A stretch of DNA of 64,000 bases from Janthinobacterium agaricidamnosum (GTDB taxonomy: Bacteria; Pseudomonadota; Gammaproteobacteria; Burkholderiales; Burkholderiaceae_D), in NCBI RefSeq assembly GCF_003667705.1, contig NZ_CP033019.1, positions 5,890,001 through 5,954,000 on the forward strand, given 5' to 3'. The translations under genes were made by a program, and so were the position numbers. Positions 1 through 8,552 of this stretch are shown in pieces. Below the pieces are notes generated by a model. The model had not been told where the DNA came from. It did not search any database and saw only the letters and a program-made list of their open reading frames with translations. Numbering within the stretch: the stretch's first letter is position 1; every line of letters begins with the position of its first letter.

Positions 1-139
1 GGTGCCCTGCGCCGACGCGTATTACCTGGTCAGCCCGCCCGCTGCGGCGCAGCGCGGGCCCGTGCACGCCTTCCGTGCCTGGCTGGACGAAGAAATCGCC
101 GCCTTCCAGGCACGCGAAGCGCCCACCTTGCTTACATGA
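1..139 (+). CDS. LysR-family regulator, C-terminal fragment
   Basis: Only the last 46 codons are inside the window; the frame reads from base 2 to a TGA at 137-139. The residues YYLVSPPAAAQRGPVHAFRAW followed by an acidic helix resemble the C-terminal end of the effector-binding domain in GcvA-type LysR regulators, where a YYLV/P segment leads to a final FRDWL helix. The helix-turn-helix is upstream of the window, so target and ligand cannot be inferred. Its stop overlaps the tail of the convergent DUF493 gene by 8 bp. The family call rests on a short segment and is moderate. Confidence 0.6.
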   Translation, partial: VPCADAYYLVSPPAAAQRGPVHAFRAWLDEEIAAFQAREAPTLLT

Positions 140-428
140 CGATCTTGACCATCGGGTGGCCCGACAGCGCCATGTACAGGGCGTCGAGCTGCTCGCGGCT
201 GATGGCGCGCACGGTCACGGTCAGGCCCGTGTAATTGCCCTTGCCCGATGGACGCTCTTCCATGCGGCCCACATGGAAGGTCGGATCGTGGCTGATGACC
301 AGCTCGAGCATGGTCGGCGCGAAATCGACATGCGTCGGACCCATGATCTTGATGGGAAAATCGCTCGGGTATTCGATCAGCGATTCGCTGGGAGGAATCG
401 TCACTTCGGTCGGTGGGGTGGTTTGCAT
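132..428 (-). CDS. ybeD: DUF493 (YbeD-like) protein
   Basis: A 98-residue protein with the small ferredoxin-like fold expected of YbeD/DUF493. The N-terminal third contains SLIEYPSDFPIKIMG, the typical entry strand of the family, and the C-terminal half has GNYTGLTVTVRAISREQLD followed by LYMALSGHPMVKIVM. Length fits the family (about 90-100 aa). In many betaproteobacteria ybeD lies next to lipB and lipA, but those genes are not visible here; downstream is a convergent LysR gene with an 8-bp tail overlap. The molecular role is unknown; an ACT-like ligand-binding fold has been proposed for the family. Confidence 0.85.
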   Translation of the reverse strand: MQTTPPTEVTIPPSESLIEYPSDFPIKIMGPTHVDFAPTMLELVISHDPTFHVGRMEERPSGKGNYTGLTVTVRAISREQLDALYMALSGHPMVKIVM

Positions 429-744
429 GGGAAATCCAATCAGTGCCGGTCAGAACAGGCAGCGCTTATCGCGCGGCGGCTGCATAAAGGCGTATTGTAG
501 CCAACTTTGGCAGCGCCTGCGCCGGCCGCCATGGCCCCAGGGGCGCGGAAAAAAAAAAGCCAGCTGGGTAAGCTGGCGAAAACTATTTCGTTTGGACAAA
601 ATAGCCGGAAAAGTCGATGCTGTCACTTGGAGGATAAGCAGTGGCCGTACTGTAGCCAAACCACGGCAGCTTTACCTCCGGTATGTGACGAACTGCGCAT
701 TTCGCGGCTTGAACGTCGATACGGCGCGACAGACGGCACGGCCG
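429..744. other. Intergenic stretch, no convincing gene
   Basis: This 316-base stretch separates the starts of ybeD and the end of the FecR-like gene, both on the minus strand. It holds the promoter side of ybeD and one intrinsic terminator (549-577). Short open frames cross it but show no recognisable protein features or good ribosome binding sites. Confidence 0.6.
549..577 (-). terminator. Rho-independent terminator for the FecR-like gene
   Basis: Read on the minus strand, a 7-bp GC-rich stem (GCCAGCT/AGCTGGC, plus-strand 559-565 and 571-577) with a 5-nt loop is followed by ten T residues (549-558 are A on the plus strand). It lies about 170 bp downstream of the stop of the minus-strand FecR/DUF6600 gene and before ybeD. 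Confidence 0.8.
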
Positions 745-2517
745 TCAGCGCTCCGCTTCCTGCATCCGGCCATTGCGGCCGGGACCGCCGCGCTCGTTGT
801 TGCGCTCAATGTTGCGCTCATTGTTGCGTTCACGGGGCGGATTGGGACGCTCGGCGCTGCGCGCTTCCTGGGGCGGACGGGCGGCAGGGGCCGGCATCGG
901 CGGCGCAGGGCGCGGCTGTGCCACCGGCGGCGGCGCGGGCAAGGATGGCGGCGGCGCCGTCTGCAGCACTTCGCGGCGGGGGCCACGCTCGGCGCGGGGC
1001 CAGTCGGCGCGGGGCCGCTCCTCGCCACGCCAGCCGGGACGGGCCACATGGTCATGCACCGGTGGCAAGACCGGCATCGCCGGCATCACGGGCTGCGCCG
1101 GCATGGGTGGCTGCTGCGGCTGGGCCGGCACGGGCGGGCGGTTCGGCTGCATGGGATGCGGCGCCAGGTGCGTCTGGCCGTCGTCCGTCTGCAAACGGCC
1201 AGGGCGGCTGCCCCAGTCGCGCCGGGGCTCCCGGTCGCCGCGCGGCGCCTCAACGGGACGCTGCCAGTTGCCGGCCGGCGCAGGCGCGGTGCTCAACGGC
1301 AAGCTTTGCATGACGGGCGGCGGCATGGTGGTGCGGTTGCGGCGCGGCACGTCGACCGTGCGCGAGGCGCCAAAACGCTCGCCGGGCAGCATCGTCATGC
1401 CCGCACGGCGTTCGCGTTCACCCCGCTCACCCATGACCGGGCGGCGCCCTTCGGCCACGCGGTTGATGCGGCGTTCATAGTCCGCGCTGGCGCGGTAGCC
1501 GGGCACGTAGTGGTCGTGCGGCGACAGGGGGAACCAGCCGATACCGGGCCCCGGCCGCTGGCCGTGCTGCTGCCAATGGTTGCCGCCGACCCAGCCCACC
1601 AGGGCCGGCGCCCAGGGCGCGCGCACGCGCTCGCGGCCCGGCGCCCAGCCCCAGCGGTGGCCCAGCAGCACCCAGCGGCCGTAGTGCGAGGGCGCGTAAC
1701 CCCACGGCGCATTGTCGACCCAGGTCCAGCCCCACGGCGCGATCCACGTCCAGCGCCCGTCGCTGTACGGTGCCCAGCCGGCAGGCACGCTGCTCGGCAG
1801 CCACAGGGGGCCGTATTGCGCGTCTTCCTGCCAGGCGCCGTAGCGGTCCAGCTCTTCATAGCCGGTGGTATCGTCCGTGACATAGCGCAAGGCCGGCGCG
1901 GCGGCGGGCAAGGCTTCGGGCCAGTGGTCGAACGCCACGCGCTGCACGGCGCCCGTGCGCAATTCTTCGTCCGTCAACTCGGCGCGCTTGCCGGCACGCA
2001 AGGTCACGCTGCCCGTCGCGCCATCCACGTCGGCCGCGCCGTCGAGCACGCTGACAACGCTGGTGCCGGGCTGGCGTCCCGCCTCGATGCGCACCCAGCC
2101 CGGCTGGGTCAGGATCACACGGGCCTGGGCCGTGGTCAGCTCGAAGCCGCGCAGCGCGTCCGGGTTGCGCACGCGCACGCTGACCGTGCCATAGCTGAGG
2201 TGCAGCTTGAAACTGTCGTCATCGAGTTCGCTCACTTCCAACTCGGAATCGCCATCGAGGCGCACGGCGGCCACGCCCACGCGAAATTCGGCCAGCGCAC
2301 CGCGCAGGGTGCTCAAGCGGTTATCCGTCGTGACGGGCCAGTTCAAGAGGGCGTTTTGCGCGTCGCCATCGCCGGCGCGCACCAGCACTTGCCCTTCGAC
2401 GGTGGAAATGCGGCCCACGCGGGCGGGCGGGTCCTGCGCCAGGGCGAAGGCGCACGCCGACGACAGCAGCGCGGCGCACACGGTGCGCAGGAAGGGGAGA
2501 GTCAGGGTCGGACGCAT
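745..2517 (-). CDS. Exported FecR-domain protein with DUF6600-like Trp/Gly region and Pro/Arg-rich tail
   Basis: A 590-residue exported protein. The chosen ATG is followed by a signal peptide (MRPTLTLPFLRTVCAALLSS, cleavage near AFALAQ). Residues about 30-150 form a FecR-type beta domain (RISTVEGQVLVRAGDGD, FELTTAQARVILTQPGWVRIE). Residues about 245-340 are rich in Trp, Gly and Tyr (GRWTWIAPWGWTWVDNAPWG), as in DUF6600. The remaining 220 residues are Pro/Arg-rich and low in complexity, ending in RNNER-like repeats. No iron-receptor or sigma-factor partner is adjacent, so the classical FecR anti-sigma role is unlikely; a periplasmic or cell-surface structural role is my inference. An upstream in-frame ATG would break the signal peptide. 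Confidence 0.8.
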   Translation of the reverse strand: MRPTLTLPFLRTVCAALLSSACAFALAQDPPARVGRISTVEGQVLVRAGDGDAQNALLNWPVTTDNRLSTLRGALAEFRVGVAAVRLDGDSELEVSELDDDSFKLHLSYGTVSVRVRNPDALRGFELTTAQARVILTQPGWVRIEAGRQPGTSVVSVLDGAADVDGATGSVTLRAGKRAELTDEELRTGAVQRVAFDHWPEALPAAAPALRYVTDDTTGYEELDRYGAWQEDAQYGPLWLPSSVPAGWAPYSDGRWTWIAPWGWTWVDNAPWGYAPSHYGRWVLLGHRWGWAPGRERVRAPWAPALVGWVGGNHWQQHGQRPGPGIGWFPLSPHDHYVPGYRASADYERRINRVAEGRRPVMGERGERERRAGMTMLPGERFGASRTVDVPRRNRTTMPPPVMQSLPLSTAPAPAGNWQRPVEAPRGDREPRRDWGSRPGRLQTDDGQTHLAPHPMQPNRPPVPAQPQQPPMPAQPVMPAMPVLPPVHDHVARPGWRGEERPRADWPRAERGPRREVLQTAPPPSLPAPPPVAQPRPAPPMPAPAARPPQEARSAERPNPPRERNNERNIERNNERGGPGRNGRMQEAER

Positions 2518-2620
2518 GGCAGCGCTCCAGGCAGGACTTACAGGGATGATTGCCACCGATTACATCCGCATTCGACGGACCTCGCAAGCGGGCTTACAAA
2601 TGTTTGCATATTGACTTCGT

Positions 2621-3262
2621 TCAGGTTGCCGCCTGGCTGCCCCGCTTGACGAAGAACAGGGCCGCGCCGACGGCTATCAGCAAGCCGCCAAAGAAGCGGT
2701 TCTGCTTTTTCACGGCGCGCGCATCGCGGAAAAAGCGCTGCATCGAGGAAGCCAGGAAGGCGTAGCTGTGCATGACGATCTGATCGATCGTACACATGGT
2801 GACGGCCAGGATCAGCAGCTGCGGCAGCAGCGGCGCTGCCGGGCTGATAAATTGCGGCAACACCGCCACCATGAAAATGATGCCTTTCGGGTTAGTCACG
2901 TTGGTCAGAAAGCCCGTCAGCACGCGCCGGCCCATGGAAGGCACCACGGCGTCGGCATGCAGGTCGCCCGTGACGGCCACCTTGGCGCGCCATTGCGACA
3001 GGCCCAAATAGATCAGGTACAGCGCGCCCACCGTCTTGACGATATTGAACGCCACTTCCGAGGCCAGCAGCAGGGAACCGACGCCGGCGCCGGCGATGCC
3101 CAGCACCACCAGCAGCCCCAGCTGCAGGCCCAGAATCGTCGCGCTGGCCTTTCTGACCCCGTACGACAGGCCGTGCGACATCGACAGCACGGCGCCCGAT
3201 CCGGGCGAGACGGCGATGATGGAAGCGGCGATGACAAAGGTGATCCAGGTGGCGAAGTGCAT
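2621..3262 (-). CDS. LysE/RhtB-family amino acid exporter
   Basis: A 213-residue inner-membrane protein with about six hydrophobic segments. The N-terminal segment ends in IAVSPGSGAVLSMSHGLSYG, the conserved LysE/RhtB pattern (PGP-type turn and GxxxG), and the centre holds GALYLIYLGLSQWRAK and TNPKGIIFMVAVLPQFI, which are strongly typical of the family. Substrate cannot be told; homoserine, threonine, lysine or other amino acids are possible. It stands alone on the minus strand, 104 bp upstream of the FecR-like gene start. The C-terminus is basic (FVKRGSQAAT). Confidence 0.9.
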   Translation of the reverse strand: MHFATWITFVIAASIIAVSPGSGAVLSMSHGLSYGVRKASATILGLQLGLLVVLGIAGAGVGSLLLASEVAFNIVKTVGALYLIYLGLSQWRAKVAVTGDLHADAVVPSMGRRVLTGFLTNVTNPKGIIFMVAVLPQFISPAAPLLPQLLILAVTMCTIDQIVMHSYAFLASSMQRFFRDARAVKKQNRFFGGLLIAVGAALFFVKRGSQAAT

Positions 3263-3382
3263 GCGGTGTCCAAAAAATGGTGACGATGAGCAATTTTAAC
3301 CCGGTCGGTGCGGCCTTGCCGGCGCTCCCTGAGGTAAGATCGCAGTCACACACTTCCTTGCCGTACAACCAAGAATAACATC

Positions 3383-3442
3383 ATGAAAAACAACACTTTC
3401 CTCGCTCCACAATTTCCTGCCGCTACCGTGGGAGCGCGCTGA
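3383..3442 (+). CDS. Possible 19-codon upstream ORF before the DUF808 gene
   Basis: An ATG at 3383 opens a frame for [19 protein letters not shown] that stops at 3440-3442, one base before the ATG of the DUF808 gene. The downstream gene's GGAG ribosome binding site lies inside this frame, so translation of the two could be coupled. The frame has only a weak binding site of its own (AAGAA) and no recognisable family. It may be a leader peptide or chance. Confidence 0.25.
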   Translation: MKNNTFLAPQFPAATVGAR

Positions 3443-3443
3443 G

Positions 3444-4391
3444 ATGGCCGGCTCCAGTCTGCTGGCCCTGCTCGACGACATCGCCAGCATCCTCGATGAC
3501 GTTTCCCTGATGACCAAGGTGGCCGCCAAGAAGACGGCCGGCGTGCTCGGCGACGACCTGGCCCTGAACGCGCAGCAAGTGGCCGGCGTGCGCGCCGAGC
3601 GCGAACTGCCCGTCGTCTGGGCCGTCGCCGTCGGTTCGCTGAAGAACAAGGCCATCCTCGTGCCCGCCGCGCTGGCCATCAGCGCGTTTGCGCCGTGGGC
3701 CATCACGCCATTGCTGATGGTGGGCGGCGCCTACCTGTGCTTCGAAGGTTTCGAAAAGATTGCCCACAAGTATTTGCATCCGGACGACAGCCACAAGGCC
3801 GAGCTGGCGCAGGCGCTGCGCGACCCGCAGGTCGACCTCGTCGCCCTGGAAAAGGACAAGATCAAGGGCGCCATCCGCACCGACTTCATTTTGTCGGCGG
3901 AAATCATCGTCATCGCGCTGGGCACCGTGGCCGCGGCCACCTTTGCCGAGCAGGTGGCCGTCGTCGTCGGCATTGCCATCATCATGACGGTGGGCGTGTA
4001 CGGCCTGGTGGCCGGCATCGTCAAGCTCGATGACGCGGGCTTTTATTTGTCCGCGCGCAAGGGTGCAGGCGCGCTGATGGACGGCGTGCGCGGCTTGGGC
4101 CGCATGCTCGTGTCGGCGGCGCCGAAACTGATGAAATTCCTGTCCGTCGTGGGCACGCTGGCCATGTTCATGGTCGGCGGCGGCATCCTGACGCACGGCT
4201 GGCCGTGGGCCAGCGCGATGCTGCACCATGCGGAAGAAGCGGTGGGCAGCGTGGCCGGCATCGGCCCCGTGCTGGCCGCCGTCACGCCCAGCCTGATCAA
4301 TGCGGTGGCCGGCCTGATCGCCGGCGGCCTGGTGCTGGCCGGCGTCACCGCCGTGTCCGCTTTGTTGCGCATGATCAAGCCAAGCAAATAA
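3444..4391 (+). CDS. yedI: DUF808 family membrane protein (YedI-like)
   Basis: A 315-residue integral membrane protein matching the DUF808/YedI family in length and landmarks: an N-terminal [19 protein letters not shown], then [21 protein letters not shown], and [19 protein letters not shown]. About seven hydrophobic segments follow, with [17 protein letters not shown] in the middle. The ATG is preceded by GGGAGCGCG at a suitable distance. The family's function is unknown. The gene is followed after 84 bp by the YiaA-like gene on the same strand, so the two may be co-transcribed. Confidence 0.9.
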   Translation: MAGSSLLALLDDIASILDDVSLMTKVAAKKTAGVLGDDLALNAQQVAGVRAERELPVVWAVAVGSLKNKAILVPAALAISAFAPWAITPLLMVGGAYLCFEGFEKIAHKYLHPDDSHKAELAQALRDPQVDLVALEKDKIKGAIRTDFILSAEIIVIALGTVAAATFAEQVAVVVGIAIIMTVGVYGLVAGIVKLDDAGFYLSARKGAGALMDGVRGLGRMLVSAAPKLMKFLSVVGTLAMFMVGGGILTHGWPWASAMLHHAEEAVGSVAGIGPVLAAVTPSLINAVAGLIAGGLVLAGVTAVSALLRMIKPSK

Positions 4392-4475
4392 ACTTTCTGG
4401 TCTGATGAGGCGGCAGGCGCATCCGTGCCTGCCGCCCCGGCCATGCCGACGGCGCCCGCTGCCCATGGAGACCTT

Positions 4476-4907
4476 ATGCAGACTTCCCCCGCCCCACGCC
4501 CCAGCAGCGCCTTTATCGGCGCGTCCTGGGCGGCATTGCTGATCGGCATCGTCACTTACCTGTCCGGCCTGTGGAACGCCAGCATGCCCCTCAACGAGAA
4601 GGGCTATTACTTCACGATCCTCGTGTACGGCCTGTTCGCCGCCATCTCGCTGCAGAAATCCGTGCGCGACCGCGCCGAAGGCATCGCCGTGACGGGGATT
4701 TACTTTGGCCTGTGCTGGATTTCCGTGCTGCTGGCCTTGCTGCTGCTGACGGTGGGCCTGTGGAACGCCACCCTGCAAAACAGCGAAAAAGGGTTCTATG
4801 CCATGGCGTTTTTACTCAGCCTGTTCGCCGCTGTGGCCGTGCAAAAGAACGTGCGCGACGTGGCGCGCGCCACGCCGCTCGCACCGCAGGACGTGCCGGG
4901 AACTTAA
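4476..4907 (+). CDS. yiaA: YiaA/YiaB-family inner membrane protein
   Basis: A 143-residue membrane protein built of two similar halves, each with two hydrophobic helices. The duplicated signatures are [20 protein letters not shown] with [16 protein letters not shown] in the first half and [20 protein letters not shown] with [15 protein letters not shown] in the second; this tandem YiaA/B pattern is diagnostic. The ATG at 4476 was chosen over an in-frame codon 17 residues upstream because it follows GGAG at a good distance and begins the conserved region more closely. Function of the family is unknown. Confidence 0.88.
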   Translation: MQTSPAPRPSSAFIGASWAALLIGIVTYLSGLWNASMPLNEKGYYFTILVYGLFAAISLQKSVRDRAEGIAVTGIYFGLCWISVLLALLLLTVGLWNATLQNSEKGFYAMAFLLSLFAAVAVQKNVRDVARATPLAPQDVPGT

Positions 4908-4949
4908 ACGCCACCGCCCCGTCTATCTCCGTATCCATGTCGGGAGGGG

Positions 4950-7061
4950 ATGATGGGCGACCAGCAGAAACGTTTGCAGATGGCACTGGAGGCGGCGCAC
5001 ATGGCCATCTGGGATTCGCGCATCGTCGATGGCCAGGTCATCGACGGCACGGTCAGCTGGTCGGCCAAGGGCGCTGCCTTGCTGGGCCTGGAAGAACGCG
5101 CGCTGACGCAGCCATTTCGCGCCTTTCTCGACTGCGTGCACGCCAGCGACCGCGACAAGGTCATGACCGTGCTGCAGGACGGCGTGCGCCGGCGCGAAGG
5201 CTACGCCCTGCAATACCGCGTCGTCTGGCCCGACGGCAGCGAACATTGGCTGGCGGCCAAGGCGCAAATTTTCATGGATGCCGACGGGCATCCCGAACGC
5301 ACCCTGGGCATCATCTGGGATATCACCGAGCACATGGAGCGCGAACTTCTGATCGCAGAAAGCAAGGAACTGGCCGAAGTGACGCTCAGCTCCATCGGCG
5401 ATGGCGTCATCACCACCGATCCTCAGGGCAAGACGCGCTACCTGAACCGGGTGGCCGAGCAATTGACGGGCTGGAGCAACGAGCTGGCGCAGGGCCTGGA
5501 CATCTGGGAAACCCTCAAGCTCGTCGATGAACACACGGGGGCGCCGCTCGAACACGTGGCCATCAAGTGCTTGCGCCAGCGCCAGGCCATCGGCATTTCC
5601 ACGCATGCGCAGCTGGTCACGCGCGAAGGGCGGCATATCGCCGTGGAAGACTCGGCCGCGCCCATCTGGTCGCGCGACGGCGAGATCCTCGGTGCCGTCG
5701 TCGTGTTTCGCGACGTCAGCCACGAACGCAAGCTGAGCCAGCAGCTGTCGTGGCAAGCCACGCACGACGCCCTGACGGGCCTGATCAACCGGCGCGAATT
5801 CGAACATCTGGTGGCCGGCGCCCTGCACACGGCCAAGCAGGACGGCCACACACATGCGCTGCTGTACCTGGATCTGGACCAGTTCAAGGTCATCAACGAC
5901 ACCTGCGGCCACGGCGCCGGCGACGTGCTGCTGCAGCTGCTGGCCAAGATGCTGCAGGGGCGCATGCGCGACAGCGACATCCTGGCGCGCCTCGGCGGCG
6001 ACGAACTGGGCGTGCTGCTGCCCCACTGCCCGCTCGATCACGCGCGGCAGATCGGCGAACAGCTGCGCCAGTCCATCCGCGATTTCCGCTTCGCCTGGGA
6101 TAACCGCAGCTTCGAGCTGGGCGTGAGCATCGGCATCGTGGAAATCAACCAGGACAGCAAGTCCATGAGCGAGCTGCTGAGCGCTGCCGACCAGGCGTGC
6201 TACCTGGCCAAGGAGCAGGGCCGCAACCGCATCCATGTCTACCAGGAATCGGACGTCATGCTGGCGCAGCGGCACGGCGAAATGCTGTGGATTTCGCGTC
6301 TGAACGAAGCGTTCGCACACGATTATTTCCGCCTGTACGCCATGCCCATCGTGCACCTGCACGACCGCGAGGAACACCACGACGAAGTGCTGATCCGTAT
6401 CCGCAACAGCAAGGGCGACCTGATACTGCCCGGCGCCTTCATTCCCGCCGCCGAACGCTACGACATGATGCTGCCCATCGACCGCTGGGTCATCCGCGCC
6501 GTCTGCGCGCATATCGAAAGCGTGCGCGACAGCCTGCCGCCGCTCGAGGCGCTGGCCGAAAGCCGGCGCCGCGCACCGGCCCTGTATTCCGTCAACCTGT
6601 CGGGCATGTCGCTGGCCGACACGGGCTTGCACGACTACATTACCGAGCAGTTCGTGCAATTCGCGATTGCGCCCGAACAGATCTGCTTTGAGATCACGGA
6701 AACGGCCGTCATCGCCAACCTGCCCAAGGCGCAAGTGTTCATGCGCCAGCTCAAGGCCATGGGCTGCCGCTTCTCGCTCGACGACTTCGGCAGCGGCTTT
6801 TCCTCGTTCGGCTACCTGAAGGCCCTGCCCGTCGACTATCTGAAGATCGACGGCGTCTTCGTGCGCGACATCGCCACCAACGCCATCAACCGCGCCATGG
6901 TCAAGGCCATCAATGAAGTGGGCCACGTGATGGGCCTGCAAACGGTGGCCGAATACGTGGAAGACGAAGCCACCCTGGCCGTCATCCGCGAGCTGGGCAT
7001 CGACTATGCGCAAGGCTACGCCGTGGGCGGCCTGCGGCCGCTGACGGCGGGCGTGGATTAG
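4950..7061 (+). CDS. PAS-PAS-GGDEF-EAL c-di-GMP signalling protein
   Basis: A 703-residue cytosolic protein with no transmembrane segment. Two PAS domains (about 1-130 and 135-265; YRVVWPDGSEHWLAAKAQIF and TLSSIGDGVITTDPQGKTRY) precede a GGDEF domain with active-site variant GGDEL at 349-353 and an inhibitory-site RDSD at 340-343, exactly five residues upstream. The C-terminal EAL domain carries EVL (479-481) in place of EAL, but EITETAV and the catalytic DDFGSGFSS (611-619) and YLKIDG are intact. It may therefore make and degrade c-di-GMP, with phosphodiesterase activity the safer prediction. The ATG follows GGGAGGGG. No neighbouring gene suggests its output. Confidence 0.92.
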   Translation: MMGDQQKRLQMALEAAHMAIWDSRIVDGQVIDGTVSWSAKGAALLGLEERALTQPFRAFLDCVHASDRDKVMTVLQDGVRRREGYALQYRVVWPDGSEHWLAAKAQIFMDADGHPERTLGIIWDITEHMERELLIAESKELAEVTLSSIGDGVITTDPQGKTRYLNRVAEQLTGWSNELAQGLDIWETLKLVDEHTGAPLEHVAIKCLRQRQAIGISTHAQLVTREGRHIAVEDSAAPIWSRDGEILGAVVVFRDVSHERKLSQQLSWQATHDALTGLINRREFEHLVAGALHTAKQDGHTHALLYLDLDQFKVINDTCGHGAGDVLLQLLAKMLQGRMRDSDILARLGGDELGVLLPHCPLDHARQIGEQLRQSIRDFRFAWDNRSFELGVSIGIVEINQDSKSMSELLSAADQACYLAKEQGRNRIHVYQESDVMLAQRHGEMLWISRLNEAFAHDYFRLYAMPIVHLHDREEHHDEVLIRIRNSKGDLILPGAFIPAAERYDMMLPIDRWVIRAVCAHIESVRDSLPPLEALAESRRRAPALYSVNLSGMSLADTGLHDYITEQFVQFAIAPEQICFEITETAVIANLPKAQVFMRQLKAMGCRFSLDDFGSGFSSFGYLKALPVDYLKIDGVFVRDIATNAINRAMVKAINEVGHVMGLQTVAEYVEDEATLAVIRELGIDYAQGYAVGGLRPLTAGVD

Positions 7062-7070
7062 CGGCCAGCT

Positions 7071-8288
7071 TCAGAGCTCGCAGGCCGGCGCCGCCGCCAC
7101 GCACTGCGCATCGGGAAACGAGCGCACGCGGTAGCGCACCGGGTAGCAATCGATTTGCTCCATCAGGCCGCCGCCGATGGCTTGCGCCTCGTCCCACGCC
7201 AGCAGCTTGCTGCCGCTGCGCTCGCCATGCTCGTCGCGCACCTCGAGCGCCACGACATCGGTGCGCGGCAGCAAGGTATGCACGTCACGGGCCCAGCTGC
7301 TCACGGAAACGACGCGCTCGCCCGGCTGCCGTTCGATCAGCAGGCAGCTGGCGACGAAGACATCTTCGCCCGTGCTCGTGTTGAGTTGCTCCCACTCTTC
7401 CTTCTGCTGGTTGTAGAGATCGGCGCGCACGATCGTCTGGAAACGCCGCAGCGCCGTGGCGACGGCCGCATCGGCCGGTTCGCAGGCGACGATTTTCCCG
7501 TCCCGCACGCCATACAGGGCGGTCGAGACCTGCCGCCCCTCGTCGCGCGCCAGTTGATCGGCCAGAGCCACCATGGCCAGCTGTCCTGCCGCATGGTGCG
7601 ACGACGCCAGCAGGAAGCGGCCGCGCGTGGGCACCATCACCAGCGGTTCGCCGCCTTCGCAGGCGCGGTACAGCAAGTCCGGCAGCAGCAGGCGCGAAGA
7701 ATCATAGGCGTCGTTCCAGTCGCCCAGCAGCAAGCCGTTGCCCAACGCGACGAAACTGTGCGCCGTGCGGTCGCGCAAATTGTCCATGGCCGCCGCCAGC
7801 GCCTGTTCGAACGTCACGCCCCACTGCGCCAGCGTAGCCTGGCCGATGGTGGCCATATTCGCTTCCGTATCGTAGGCCAGCATGACGACCGCATCCTCGC
7901 TGAAGTCCTGGCAGGCAGTGGCAAATGCCGGACGCTGCGGCTCGGTCTGCGCCAGCAGGCGCAGATGGTCGCCCTGCCGGCGGCTGCGCAGTACGGGCAT
8001 CAGGCTGGCGCGGGCGTCGGCAAAGCTGGATGGCACGCCGGGAGCCGAGTAGATGCTCAGGTAGTGCTGCACGACGTGTGCACGCTGCTTGCGAGGCGCG
8101 GCGCAATAGTCGCGGTAGGCATTGTCCAGATTGAAAACATGCCCGTCGTCGCTGCCCGACACGATGCGAAACTGTTCCCGTTCATAGCGGCTGTCGGATG
8201 CCAGGCCATCCTGGACGATCTGCCGCAGGACGAGCTGCGCAAAGGCATCGCGCGAGGGAGGGCTGCGGAAAAAATCGAATAAACCCAT
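7071..8288 (-). CDS. Uncharacterised 405-residue protein, possibly DUF1444-like
   Basis: I do not recognise this protein with certainty. It is cytosolic (no signal or membrane helix), begins MGLFDFFRSPPSRDAFAQLV after an AGGAG ribosome binding site, and has an N-terminal segment (DNAYRDYCAAPRKQR, PGVPSSFADARASLMPVLRS) that recalls DUF1444/YtpQ proteins. The middle has mixed alpha/beta features (VMVPTRGRFLLASSHHAAG) and the C-terminus GSKLLAWDEAQAIGGGLMEQ. It is convergent with the GGDEF-EAL gene (9-bp gap) and divergent from aer. The start replaces an upstream in-frame codon that has no binding site. Confidence 0.7.
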   Translation of the reverse strand: MGLFDFFRSPPSRDAFAQLVLRQIVQDGLASDSRYEREQFRIVSGSDDGHVFNLDNAYRDYCAAPRKQRAHVVQHYLSIYSAPGVPSSFADARASLMPVLRSRRQGDHLRLLAQTEPQRPAFATACQDFSEDAVVMLAYDTEANMATIGQATLAQWGVTFEQALAAAMDNLRDRTAHSFVALGNGLLLGDWNDAYDSSRLLLPDLLYRACEGGEPLVMVPTRGRFLLASSHHAAGQLAMVALADQLARDEGRQVSTALYGVRDGKIVACEPADAAVATALRRFQTIVRADLYNQQKEEWEQLNTSTGEDVFVASCLLIERQPGERVVSVSSWARDVHTLLPRTDVVALEVRDEHGERSGSKLLAWDEAQAIGGGLMEQIDCYPVRYRVRSFPDAQCVAAAPACEL

Positions 8289-8439
8289 GGGTCTCCTGAA
8301 TCCAAAGAAAGCCGCCAAGGCAAATAGTGCCAATTAGCAAAAGAAATAGCCAATTTGGCACTATAAACGAAAAGCTGCCGGGACGAAATGGGACTGGCTT
8401 GAGAGCTGCGGCAAATTACCCGAGCCAATCTGGAGGATT

Positions 8440-8453
8440 TTGATCTACATCAA
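8440..8453 (+). promoter_or_regulatory. FNR box upstream of aer
   Basis: TTGATCTACATCAA is a perfect TTGAT-N4-ATCAA FNR site. A TTACAC hexamer begins 28.5 bp after its centre (8475-8480), which fits a -10 element of a class II FNR-activated promoter (site centred near -41.5). The same site-to-hexamer spacing recurs upstream of ccoN. Confidence 0.88.
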
Positions 8454-8552
8454 TAAATTTGCGCAGGCGACTCCTTACACTGATCTCCATTCTTGCAATC
8501 GTGCAAGTCTTACTTACCAATTGCTCATTTAACCGACCAGGAAGCCGCGACC

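Noticed and set aside
235..2649. Very long plus-strand open frame of about 800 codons
   Set aside because: It is antisense to the FecR/DUF6600 gene, which has a signal peptide and family motifs; the plus-strand frame is a compositional shadow in high-GC DNA rich in Ala, Arg and Gly.
4923..7013. Minus-strand frame of about 700 codons
   Set aside because: Antisense to the PAS-GGDEF-EAL gene and without family resemblance.
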